A DNA stretch of 40,372 nucleotides, taken from Bacillota bacterium (lineage in GTDB: Bacteria > Bacillota > UBA4882 > UBA8346). Below are positions 1 to 6,187 of the stretch, piece after piece. A program made the position numbers and the translations under genes. The notes under the pieces are model-generated. The model made no database searches. It worked only from the letters and a program-made list of their open reading frames with translations, and was not told the origin of the DNA. Location: the NCBI GenBank assembly GCA_023394955.1, contig JAEWZY010000078.1, forward strand, positions 1 through 40,372. Reading direction: 5' to 3'. Position 1 is the stretch's first letter. Each line of letters opens with the position of its first letter.

Positions 1-491
1 TGGACCAACATAAAGATGAAGAAGGGATAACAAGCGAACAGCGCCGGCGCGATGAAGGGTAAATAACTATCCAGCCAGCCTAGGTTTTTAAAGATCATGA
101 ACCGGGGAATGACAATCACCGAATTAGGCAGCATCAAGGTGGCGATCATCAGGGAAAATAGCAGCTTGCTCCCTGGAAAACGAAAACGGGTAAAGCCATA
201 GGCCACCAAAAGACTGGATAGAACCGTGAACATCACCGTCGGGACTACCAAAAACAGGGTATTGATGAAAAAGTTGGTGTAGGAAACCGCGCCTGTAGCC
301 GCGCTCCGCCAACCGTTAACATAGTTTTCCCAGTGAAAGATCTCCGGTAGTAAATTAGGAGAGACAAAAATCTCGTTGGTTGTTTTAAAAGATGCGAAAA
401 ACATCCAGATCAGGGGATAAACCATGAAAAATCCGAGAAAAATCAATAGGAGGTGAATTGAAAATTTATTCATGATATTTTTTTCTGGCAT
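1..491 (-). CDS. Carbohydrate ABC transporter permease (MalG/AraQ family), 3' end beyond window
   Basis: This is the inner-membrane permease half of a sugar importer. It would pair with a MalF-type permease, a binding protein and an ATPase, none of which is in the window. Translation gives an N-terminal membrane helix (residues about 12-33), the typical WMFFASFKTTNEIF segment, a periplasmic loop beginning LPEIFHWENY, and helices around residues 74-95 and 110-130 (FSLMIATLMLPNSVIVIP). The left window edge cuts it after about 163 residues of a usual 270-280. The ATG at 491 follows a GGGGGG ribosome site seven bases upstream. A 17-bp palindrome and a possible TTGAAA/TATTAC promoter lie upstream, and the previous gene ends in a terminator, so it probably starts its own transcription unit. 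Substrate is not readable from the sequence. Confidence 0.88.
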   Translation of the reverse strand, partial: MPEKNIMNKFSIHLLLIFLGFFMVYPLIWMFFASFKTTNEIFVSPNLLPEIFHWENYVNGWRSAATGAVSYTNFFINTLFLVVPTVMFTVLSSLLVAYGFTRFRFPGSKLLFSLMIATLMLPNSVIVIPRFMIFKNLGWLDSYLPFIAPALFACYPFFIFMLV

Positions 492-544
492 TATTTATCC
501 CCCCTATCTTCGTAATAAACCCAATTAGCGGTTTTTCAATGCAC

Positions 545-561
545 ACCATTTGTCAAATGGT
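545..561. promoter_or_regulatory. Perfect inverted repeat upstream of the sugar permease, candidate operator
   Basis: ACCATTTGTCAAATGGT is an 8-bp inverted repeat with a one-base centre, 54 bases upstream of the permease ATG. It overlaps a TTGACA-like hexamer on the minus strand. Size and position fit a repressor site for sugar-transport control. The regulator is unknown. Confidence 0.4.
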
Positions 562-628
562 TGCCTTTGTTACAAAAAAATTAACAACGGTAACATTTCT
601 TATTATTTGGTCGCGAATTATATCCTTA

Positions 629-654
629 TAAAAAAACACGGCGAAGGCCGTGTT
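629..654 (-). terminator. Intrinsic terminator of the acyl-CoA synthetase gene
   Basis: On the minus strand an 8-bp stem (AACACGGC with GCCGTGTT, 4-base loop) is followed by a run of T. It lies 50 bases past the stop of the acyl-CoA synthetase, and separates that gene from the sugar permease. Confidence 0.8.
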
Positions 655-703
655 CATTGTCGATGGAATAAGCTTCAAAAATTCCGGTATCTTAATTACG
701 ATT

Positions 704-2344
704 TCATCTTGGACTCTCCGTTTGAGCCGCCACTAAACTGGCGGCTCCGTATTTCTCCCTTAAGCGCGGCTTTTCTATCTTACCGGTGGGATTGCGCGGC
801 ACTTGATCAAAGATAATTTTGCGGGGACGTTTGTAACGGGGCAGTGAAACGCAGAAAGTTTCAATTTCCGCTTCACCGCACTGGCGCCCAGGCTTAAGTT
901 CAATGATGGCCGCCGCGATCTCGCCGACCCGTTTATCAGGCAGACCAATCACCGCCACATCCTTGACGGCGTCGTGGGCCCGGAGAAAGTCTTCGATTTG
1001 GACGGGATAAATATTTTCGCCTCCGGTAATGATCACGTCCTTCTTCCGGTCCACCAGATAAATAAAACCGTCTTCATCCATCCGGGCCATATCCCCCGTA
1101 AACAACCAACCATCCTTGAGTACCGCCGCGGTGGCTTCCGGATCGTTATAATAGCATTTCATTACCCCGGGACCCTTGACCGCCAATTCACCGACCTCTC
1201 CCCGAGTTACCGGGCAGCGGTTTTCGTCGACGATCTTTGCTTCCCAATCGTGCCCCGGCACTCCGATGGCCCCGACTTTATGAATGTTCCCGGTCCCCAA
1301 ATGGACGCAGCCGGGTCCGATGGACTCGCTCAGGCCGTAATTGGTGTCATAAAGATGGTTGGGGAAGTATTTCTGCCAGCGATGAATCAGGCTGGGCGGG
1401 ACCGGCTGGGCCCCGATATGCATCAGCCGCCATTGGGAAAGTTGATAATCTTCAAGCTTGACGTCGCCCCGTTCAATGGCGTCCAGGATATCCTGGGCCC
1501 AGGGGACCAACAGCCAAACAATGGTGATCTTTTCTTCGGAGACGGTCTTCAGGATCCATTCCGGTTTGATCCCGCGGAGCAATACCGCTTTGCTCCCCGC
1601 CAGGAAACTGCCGAACCAATGCATCTTGGCGCCGGTATGATAAAGGGGGGGGATGCATAGAAAATTATCCTCGCGGGTCTGGCCGTGATGTTTATTCTCG
1701 GTGATACAAGCCGACATCAGGCTTTGGTGGTTATGGAGAATCGCCTTGGGAAACCCGGTGGTCCCGGAGGAAAAATAAATAGCCGCATCATCTTCATCGG
1801 TGAGTTTAACCGCCGGGGCCTCGGAGGAACAATTGGCGGTTAGACGATCATAATTTTCCGCGAAAGAGGGCCGGCCTTCCCCAGCGTAAAAGAGGGTCTT
1901 CACCTTGGGAATTTGATCATAAACCGTTTCCATCCTGCCGATGAACTCCGGTCCGAAGATCAAGGCAACCGTATCGGATAAATTCAAGCAATATTTGATC
2001 TCCTCGGCGGTGTAGCGGAAGTTTAACGGCACTACGACGGCGCCGGCCTTTAAGATCCCGAAATATATCGGGAGCCATTCCAGGCAATTCATTAACAAAA
2101 TTGCCACCTTGTCCCCTTTTTTAATCCCCCGCTTCAGCAGGAGATTGGCGAGGCGGTTGGCTTTTTCGTCAAAAACCCGCCAGGTCATCTCTCTCCGATA
2201 TTCACCAGCCGGGTTGTTTTCAATCAATTCATACTCTTTCCAAATTACATTATGGCTTTCCTGGAGATCCAGATTGAGCTCGGTCAAGCATTTTTCAGAG
2301 CCATAAAGCTCCGCGTTGCGGGCTAATATTTCAGTAATCGGCAT
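704..2344 (-). CDS. AMP-forming acyl-CoA synthetase (FadD/LcfB-like)
   Basis: Member of the ANL adenylate-forming superfamily. It activates a carboxylic acid with ATP to an acyl-adenylate and transfers it to CoA. Visible motifs are the phosphate loop SSGTTGFPK (residues 192-200), YGLSE (A5), GWLFTGDMARMDEDG with the ribose-binding Asp, the hinge LVDRKKDVIITGGENIYP, and the C-terminal lysine motif NPTGKIEKPR. At 546 residues it is full length for a medium/long-chain ligase. The ATG at 2344 follows GGGAGGAAGG. It is monocistronic, with a terminator downstream. A 9-bp inverted repeat (724-747) lies inside the last codons. The exact acid is not predictable; fatty, aromatic or branched acids are all possible. 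Confidence 0.9.
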   Translation of the reverse strand: MPITEILARNAELYGSEKCLTELNLDLQESHNVIWKEYELIENNPAGEYRREMTWRVFDEKANRLANLLLKRGIKKGDKVAILLMNCLEWLPIYFGILKAGAVVVPLNFRYTAEEIKYCLNLSDTVALIFGPEFIGRMETVYDQIPKVKTLFYAGEGRPSFAENYDRLTANCSSEAPAVKLTDEDDAAIYFSSGTTGFPKAILHNHQSLMSACITENKHHGQTREDNFLCIPPLYHTGAKMHWFGSFLAGSKAVLLRGIKPEWILKTVSEEKITIVWLLVPWAQDILDAIERGDVKLEDYQLSQWRLMHIGAQPVPPSLIHRWQKYFPNHLYDTNYGLSESIGPGCVHLGTGNIHKVGAIGVPGHDWEAKIVDENRCPVTRGEVGELAVKGPGVMKCYYNDPEATAAVLKDGWLFTGDMARMDEDGFIYLVDRKKDVIITGGENIYPVQIEDFLRAHDAVKDVAVIGLPDKRVGEIAAAIIELKPGRQCGEAEIETFCVSLPRYKRPRKIIFDQVPRNPTGKIEKPRLREKYGAASLVAAQTESPR

Positions 2345-2385
2345 TTCGCTACCTTCCTCCCGTTCTACCGGTATAATATTGATAT

Positions 2386-2403
2386 GTATTTGATGACAAA
2401 TAC
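2386..2403. promoter_or_regulatory. Inverted repeat upstream of acyl-CoA synthetase, candidate operator
   Basis: GTATTTGATGACAAATAC has 7-bp arms around a 4-base centre, about 40 bases upstream of the acyl-CoA synthetase ATG. It overlaps the best -35-like hexamer on the minus strand (TTGTCA). Placement suits a repressor. The regulator is not identified; no match to a known FadR or FapR consensus was recognised. Confidence 0.4.
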
Positions 2404-2581
2404 CGTACTACATTTAAAATAACAAAACAACTAGGTTATATTATAAAGTTCTGGAAGGAGATAATCAAGAGGGTGTTTGGAAGGTTTTTCAATGCTTCAT
2501 CGGTGTGAACCCATACCTTCCTTAATCCGCCTGCCGACATAAGAGTTTCTCTTAAAAACCCCAGGATGCTTTGTTCCAGTT

Positions 2582-2880
2582 TTAATAATACCATGGCAAA
2601 ACCATTGCCAACTGCGGCGACAAGCCTTCGCCGTATCCCAGCGCTCCCGCCTCGATCCCAATCAATATCAGTTCTCCTTGATAACCGTTTCGAAACGCGG
2701 AATGGACTTACCATAACAAGTCCAAATCATGCAATGAATATGCATGATCAGTTCCGCGCGGCAATCCGACATTTAATCCGTTAACCCGGTTGATCTTTAT
2801 TTTGCCAGGTTCCATTTCCGGCGGCAGAGCATCAATAAGCGCTACCTTTTTGTAACGTTCAAAATTCGTATTTTGATACC
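2582..2880 (-). pseudogene. Relic of a [NiFe]-hydrogenase maturation protease (HyaD/HycI family)
   Basis: Reading the minus strand from 2880 gives an open frame with the signature order of hydrogenase maturation proteases: KKVALIDALPPEMEPGKI, then AYSLHDLDLL, then GELILIGIEAGALGYGEGLS and PQLAMVLP. Compare the family pattern VDA..GG.PG.I, SLH.LGL, ELVLIGIEP..L..GEGLSP. An in-frame TAA sits at 2708-2710 and another ends the frame at 2582; the expected C-terminal helix continues in a different frame (LEQSILGFLRE). The N-terminal third with the metal-binding Glu is missing. In normal hydrogenases this endopeptidase trims the large-subunit precursor after nickel insertion. It abuts the small-subunit relic on the opposite strand, so the locus was rearranged as well as mutated. 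Confidence 0.75.
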
Positions 2881-3152
2881 GGTTCTTTCGCCGCTAAGCT
2901 CGGCGACTCGGAATGCATGTTCAATCTCGGCTGTATGGGGCCGGGACCGGAGCGGACTGTCCTTACCGGCTCTGGAACGACCATCTGAATTGGCCGGTGA
3001 AGACAAGCACTCCATGTATCGGTTGCACCAAATCAGGTTTCCCGGATCGCTCCACCCCTTTTTATACGCCGCTCCCCGATAAACTGCCATCGGGCGGACA
3101 CAGGCAGGGGACGGAAAGGGGGAACCCCAATGCCGGAGAAAATCTCGATTAG
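2881..3152 (+). pseudogene. Relic of a [NiFe]-hydrogenase small subunit, C-terminal third, frameshifted
   Basis: Frame 1 from 2881 reads FAAKLGDSECMFNLGCMGP, then the match switches to frame 3 as GADCPYRLWND, NWPVKTSTPCIGC and TKSGFPDRSTPFYTPLP. This is the C-terminal Fe-S region of uptake-type [NiFe]-hydrogenase small subunits: LGCKGP.TY..CP, WP...PCIGC..PGFPD...PFY. Joining GCMGP to TGADCP needs one missing base near 2944. The cysteines for the medial and distal clusters survive, but the N-terminal flavodoxin-like half with the proximal cluster is absent. The preceding DNA belongs to a maturation-protease relic on the other strand. It overlaps the start of the large-subunit relic, the normal operon order. 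Confidence 0.85.
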
Positions 3153-3213
3153 CCCGGTAACCCGGATCAGTGGCTTGTTAAGCATCGATGGGAATATAAT
3201 CTGGATCGTTTAG
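3130..3213 (+). pseudogene. N-terminal fragment of a [NiFe]-hydrogenase large subunit
   Basis: An ATG at 3130 preceded by GGAAAGGGGG starts MPEKISISPVTRISGLLSID and then runs into TAG at 3211. Large subunits of this family begin with the very similar block K.I.IDPVTRISG.L.I. It overlaps the end of the small-subunit relic by about 20 bases, as small and large subunit genes do in intact operons. Only about 20 conserved codons remain; the nickel-binding CxxC motifs are gone, deleted at the boundary with the DUF2442 gene. Confidence 0.75.
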
Positions 3214-3449
3214 TTTAGTGGTATCCTATTTTCATATAATTCGTCCGGACAGAAATCCTGCCCATGAATCCACTCTACGCTCCCGCCACTTACTTTAACG
3301 GTCTTAAAAATAGATTTATCTTTCAATTCACTCCAAAATTTATGTTCCAAATATTTCGAAACATCAAATAATGCCTTCTCACCATTTGTAAAAGTTAGAA
3401 GCAACTTGTAATCATCTAAAGGTTTGACATCATTAACTCTCGGATTCAT
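3210..3449 (-). CDS. DUF2442 domain protein
   Basis: A 79-residue protein that matches the DUF2442 pattern from end to end: MNPRVNDVKPLDDYKLLLTF, then NGEKALFDVSKYL, SVEWIHGQDFCPDELYE. Function of the family is unknown. It is often encoded beside a DUF4160 protein, and the pair is sometimes considered toxin-antitoxin-like. Here the remains of a DUF4160 gene lie immediately upstream, ending 12 bases before the ATG. The ATG at 3449 follows GGGGTGA. It appears intact although surrounded by pseudogene fragments. Confidence 0.8.
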   Translation of the reverse strand: MNPRVNDVKPLDDYKLLLTFTNGEKALFDVSKYLEHKFWSELKDKSIFKTVKVSGGSVEWIHGQDFCPDELYENRIPLN

Positions 3450-3461
3450 TTTCTCACCCCA

Positions 3462-3557
3462 TCATTTTAAAGGCTCAATTTTAAAATATTGATCATCATT
3501 CATCAATAAATTCCAATTAGCAACTAATTCCTCTACGTTAACAATGTCGCCTTCCGC
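3462..3557 (-). pseudogene. C-terminal fragment of a DUF4160 protein
   Basis: The minus-strand frame reads VNVEELVANWNLLMNDDQYF and then KIEPLK before its stop. This matches the usual C-terminus of DUF4160 proteins (EELL.NWEL...G...KIEPL). A TAG at 3558-3560 cuts the frame off, so only about 30 residues of a usual 80-90 remain. It sits directly upstream of the DUF2442 partner gene, so the two-gene unit is broken here. Confidence 0.65.
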
Positions 3558-3638
3558 CTAACATCATTGAGCCCGTTATTTTCATGGCTAAATCAACCGC
3601 TTTTTTCGCTACCGGAGCAATTTTTCTCCGAACTTGTC

Positions 3639-3830
3639 TCATAAGGTCGATTTTTCGGCCTGCCCGATCAGTAATAACAGACAGATCGGATAGCTTTTTA
3701 TTATATCTTCACGGGCTATCCCTTCGGCAAGGTTATCCAATATTACCAAAACCGGTATCCTTGTTCCTTCGATACATGGAGTGCCATGACATACTTTTGG
3801 ATCTACCGAAATTCTTTTTAAAGAATCCAT
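3639..3830 (-). pseudogene. DUF433 protein, C-terminus lost by frameshift
   Basis: The first 45 residues are a good DUF433 domain: RISVDPKVCHGTPCIEGTRI, PVLVILDNLAEGIAREDIIK, SYP. DUF433 is a small winged-helix-like domain found in antitoxins (VapB45 type). After SYP the expected helix (..EDI.AAL.YAA) is replaced by ICLLLLIGQAEKSTL and a stop. A different frame stays open beyond (DLSVITDRAGRKIDLM and onward to 3560), without recognised similarity. The likely start is the Met at 3830 (MDSLKR), because a TATAAT sits directly upstream of the earlier ATG at 3851. No partner PIN-like (DUF5615) gene is seen. Confidence 0.6.
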
Positions 3831-3851
3831 GGTCTTTTCACCGCTAAACAT

Positions 3852-3857
3852 ATTATA
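3852..3857 (-). promoter_or_regulatory. Extended -10 element upstream of the DUF433 gene
   Basis: The minus strand reads TGGTATAAT (TG plus one base plus TATAAT), an extended -10. It would start RNA around 3845, inside the first codons of the longer frame, which supports the internal Met at 3830 as the true start. No good -35 hexamer is seen. Confidence 0.45.
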
Positions 3858-4075
3858 CCAAAATAATAGGCTTACAGCCCATCTTCAAAATTAATCAAAT
3901 CGCCGCAGTTATATTCAATGTTTTTGTCTTACCAAAATAATTTGCGGCCAAATTTCCCACCATCGGCATTCACTTAAAACGATCAAATTGACTCTTATCC
4001 AAAAACAATCCCTTCACAAAATATCACCTACAACTTTAGTTTTTATCTTCTAATTACAAAACTACCAATTATTTC

Positions 4076-4104
4076 TTGAAACTTTATCCAATATATGTTA
4101 TATT
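4076..4104 (+). promoter_or_regulatory. Promoter before the heptad-repeat region
   Basis: TTGAAA (4076-4081) and TATATT (4099-4104) are separated by 17 bases. A second TATAAT lies at 4110-4115 and a strong AAAGGAGGGGG ribosome-site-like sequence at 4134-4144. Together they look like the 5' end of an expressed gene leading into the repeat array. Confidence 0.5.
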
Positions 4105-4135
4105 ATTTGTATAATTTCCAAAATTTATATTTTAA

Positions 4136-4453
4136 AGGAGGGGGTTTCCAGGTAACATTAAATCACACTTTCAAAGAATCATTCACCACCAGGAAAAAAT
4201 CGTCGCCGACCACCTGAAAATCGTTCCCTACGGCGAAAAAATCATTGACAACCGCTTGAAAATCGATCACCACCAGGAAAAAATCATTGACGACCACCTG
4301 AAAATCGTTGCCGACCACTTAAAAATCATTCCCTACGGCGAAAAAATCGTTGACAACCGCTTGAAAATCGATCACCACCAGGAGAAAATCATTGACGACC
4401 GTAAAAAGTCGAATGGCGAAAGTCTAAAGTTGAATGTTGAATGTCTAGTCTAA
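4136..4453 (+). other. Open frame without a standard start, built of heptapeptide repeats
   Basis: After a TAA at 4133 the frame stays open for about 105 codons to the TAA at 4451-4453. Residues from 4187 are seven-residue units of the form x-(L/E)-K-I-x-x-x: HQEKIVA, DHLKIVP, YGEKIID, NRLKIDH, and so on. The strong ribosome site at 4134-4144 is not followed by ATG, GTG or TTG at a usual distance; ATT at 4157 is the nearest candidate, and TTG occurs only at 4256. Either the start codon has been lost or the array is not translated. Predicted product would be a charged coiled-coil-like peptide. The next gene begins about 200 bases downstream. Confidence 0.35.
4187..4396 (+). repeat. Tandem array of ten 21-bp units inside a 105-bp super-repeat
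   Basis: Ten contiguous 21-bp units can be aligned. Units 3-7 recur as units 8 onward, so CCCTACGGCG reappears exactly 105 bases later (4226 and 4331). Period is seven codons in one open frame. Units differ at a few bases, mostly in codons 5-7. No hairpin is conserved and there are no unique spacers. Confidence 0.85.
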
Positions 4454-4518
4454 TATTGAAAATAATCATTATCGAGAGTTGCAAAAATTAGTCCCAAAGT
4501 CCCATACCCGATTTTTCA

Positions 4519-4637
4519 CCTCTAACTTATGACCTTTGCCTTTTAACTTGTGACTTGTGACTTTCGACTTGTAACCCTCTACCTTTGACTTGTGACCTTT
4601 GACTTGTAACTTTCGACTTATGACTTTCGACTAATAA
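4519..4637. repeat. Tandem 7-bp minisatellite (CTTGTGA-like), about 17 units
   Basis: The stretch divides without a break into seven-base units such as CTTGTGA, CTTTCGA, CCTTTGA and CTTGTAA, ending 21 bases before the next ATG. All begin with C and most end in GA or AA. It is low-complexity DNA of changing unit sequence but constant period, and ends with the spacer that carries the ribosome site of the next gene. Confidence 0.85.
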
Positions 4638-4658
4638 TAAGAAAAGGAGTGTTGTATT

Positions 4659-5321
4659 ATGGTAAAGAACCAAAACCGGATTGACCAATTTCTCTTAGCG
4701 GCCCAAGTGATGACCGAAAACGCCTTGACCGACGAAGTGATCAAAACCGCCTTAGCCGGTTTCGGTTATTCCGAGGAAAAGCTGAATGCCGGGAAGAAAC
4801 TCTATGAAGAGGCAGTCGCCCTTCAAAACGCCCAGAAAAAGGAGTATGGCGATCAAATAGCCGCTACCGCCGAATTGAATGACGTTTGGGACCAGGCCCA
4901 CCAGCAATACATCCGGACCTTAAAAATAGCCCGGATCGCTTTCAATAAAAACATTAAGGCCGACAAAGCCACCATGTTGTTCGGGCGCAGAAAAGAAAGC
5001 CTCTCCGGTTGGCTGGAACAAGCCCGGGCTTTTTATGCTAACCTCTTAGGCGACGCCGCTTTCCTGACGGCCATGGCCGAATACGGTTATACCAGTGAAA
5101 AGCTCCAAGAAGAGTCCACCCTAATCGACCAGGTCATCGCCAAACACCTGCAACAAAGGAAAGAAATGGGCGAAGCCCAAGAAGCTACGGAAACCAGGGA
5201 TAGCACCCTTGATAAATTGGCCCAATGGATTTCCGATCTGAGAGCGGTCGCCAAGGTTGCCTTGGAAGATAACCCGCAACAACTAGAGAAGCTGGGGATA
5301 CTGGCAAGGACTAAAGTATAA
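4659..5321 (+). CDS. Unknown helical protein with an internal duplication
   Basis: The 220-residue product is almost all alpha-helical, soluble and charged. The two halves resemble each other: residues about 29-95 (TALAGFGYSEEKLNAGKKLY, then ELNDVWDQAHQQYIRTLKIA) and about 137-205 (TAMAEYGYTSEKLQEESTLI, then TRDSTLDKLAQWISDLRAVA). Each half looks like a helical hairpin with a G(Y/F)GYxxEKL motif, suggesting a four-helix bundle by duplication. There is no signal peptide and no catalytic motif. Start ATG at 4659 with AAGGAG ten bases before. I do not recognise a named family. It follows the 21-bp and 7-bp arrays and is followed by a convergent toxin-antitoxin pair. Confidence 0.75.
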   Translation: MVKNQNRIDQFLLAAQVMTENALTDEVIKTALAGFGYSEEKLNAGKKLYEEAVALQNAQKKEYGDQIAATAELNDVWDQAHQQYIRTLKIARIAFNKNIKADKATMLFGRRKESLSGWLEQARAFYANLLGDAAFLTAMAEYGYTSEKLQEESTLIDQVIAKHLQQRKEMGEAQEATETRDSTLDKLAQWISDLRAVAKVALEDNPQQLEKLGILARTKV

Positions 5322-5369
5322 AGAGTAAAGGTGAAAAGGGAAAGAGGGGAAATTTGGGTAGGAAAAAAA

Positions 5370-5687
5370 CTAAAGCAGCCAGCCATAGTCTTGCCTGCAA
5401 TCCACCACCGCGTCTGCCAGAACGGCGCTGCCTTTTACTTGATAAACAAGGATATACCGTTTAGCCGTTAAAAGCTTGCGGTATTTTCCTTTCGGTATCA
5501 TCGGATCGGAAAGCTCCGGATTACGTTCCGGAAATTTCTCCAATGACTTTACCTTTTCGTGAAATTCATCAATGAACCGAAGCGCCTCCGCCTCGCTGAC
5601 CTGTGCTAAAAAGCGGGCCTGGGACACCAACATCCGGGCCGCTTCATCGGAGATAACCACAGTATAATTTTTAGCTTCTCCGTCCAT
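5370..5687 (-). CDS. RelE/ParE-family toxin
   Basis: A 105-residue RelE-superfamily protein, the second gene of a type II toxin-antitoxin pair. Features are the N-terminal strand YTVVISDEAARML, a helix rich in A/E, the SLEKFPERNPEL turn, the KYRKLLTAKRYILVYQV beta core and a C-terminal VVDCRQDYGWLL. RelE members cleave ribosome-bound mRNA and ParE members poison gyrase; the sequence does not decide, though RKLL...RYILVYQV with the basic core fits either. The ATG at 5687 follows GGGAGGTG and lies inside the end of the antitoxin gene (17-base overlap), so translation is probably coupled. Confidence 0.85.
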   Translation of the reverse strand: MDGEAKNYTVVISDEAARMLVSQARFLAQVSEAEALRFIDEFHEKVKSLEKFPERNPELSDPMIPKGKYRKLLTAKRYILVYQVKGSAVLADAVVDCRQDYGWLL

Positions 5688-5958
5688 CCAGCACCTCCCG
5701 GATGGCGGCTTTCATCATCTTGGATACCTCGTCGCCGGAATAGCCGTTCTTACCGTTCAGCCGGTTTTCCTCGGCGCTAATTAGGCTTTCACGCAGACGC
5801 AACATGCTTTCCCGCCGCGCAAAGGTCTCAAGGTCCATCACTACCAGATCCCCCTCGCCATTCTTGGTCAGGAAGACCGGCTCTCCCGACCGCTTGCACA
5901 GCTCGGAAATATCATTGTAATTTTTGCGGATCGCCGCAGAGGGCTTAATGTTCATCAT
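5671..5958 (-). CDS. Phd/YefM-family antitoxin
   Basis: A 95-residue antitoxin. The N-terminal Phd/YefM DNA-binding fold is visible (MNIKPSAAIRKNYNDISELC, then PVFLTKNGEGDLVVMDLETF), followed by a charged C-terminal helix that would wrap the toxin. It precedes and overlaps the RelE-type toxin. The first ATG (5958) follows GGAG seven bases upstream. A near-consensus promoter lies at 6005-6033. Antitoxins of this family usually repress their own promoter together with the toxin. Confidence 0.88.
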   Translation of the reverse strand: MMNIKPSAAIRKNYNDISELCKRSGEPVFLTKNGEGDLVVMDLETFARRESMLRLRESLISAEENRLNGKNGYSGDEVSKMMKAAIREVLDGRRS

Positions 5959-6004
5959 GGAATCACTCCGTTTCGTAGTAAAAGCATCCCTTTATTGTAT
6001 GCTT

Positions 6005-6033
6005 ATTATACTACGTCAGCGTCGATTTGTAAA
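6005..6033 (-). promoter_or_regulatory. Promoter of the toxin-antitoxin pair
   Basis: On the minus strand TTTACA (6028-6033) and TATAAT (6005-6010) are spaced by exactly 17 bases. Transcription would start about 40 bases before the antitoxin ATG. Confidence 0.75.
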
Positions 6034-6055
6034 TTTTCTGACTTATTCCTGCCCA

Positions 6056-6093
6056 ATTATACCGATGCCAAACTCGCCCTTATCTGGTATAAT
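6056..6093 (+). promoter_or_regulatory. Extended -10 promoter of the hydrogenase gene within an inverted repeat
   Basis: TGGTATAAT ends at 6093 (extended -10), about 95 bases before the hydrogenase ATG. The same eight bases occur inverted at 6056-6063 (ATTATACC ... GGTATAAT, 22 bases between), so the element could be an operator or a pair of divergent -10 boxes. No convincing -35 is seen. Confidence 0.5.
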
Positions 6094-6187
6094 ATAAAGG
6101 TTGAAAAAATAGTCCTTGATAAAATAAGGGCTTTGTTTTTAAAACTTCATTTATTATTTAATATCTTTCACCGGAGGGAAACACTAA

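Noticed and set aside
974..1660. Long plus-strand open frame inside the acyl-CoA synthetase
   Set aside because: It is antisense to a clear full-length enzyme and has no family signature or ribosome site.
5087..5386. Minus-strand frame under the end of the 4659-5321 gene
   Set aside because: Ser/Leu-rich antisense shadow without a ribosome site.
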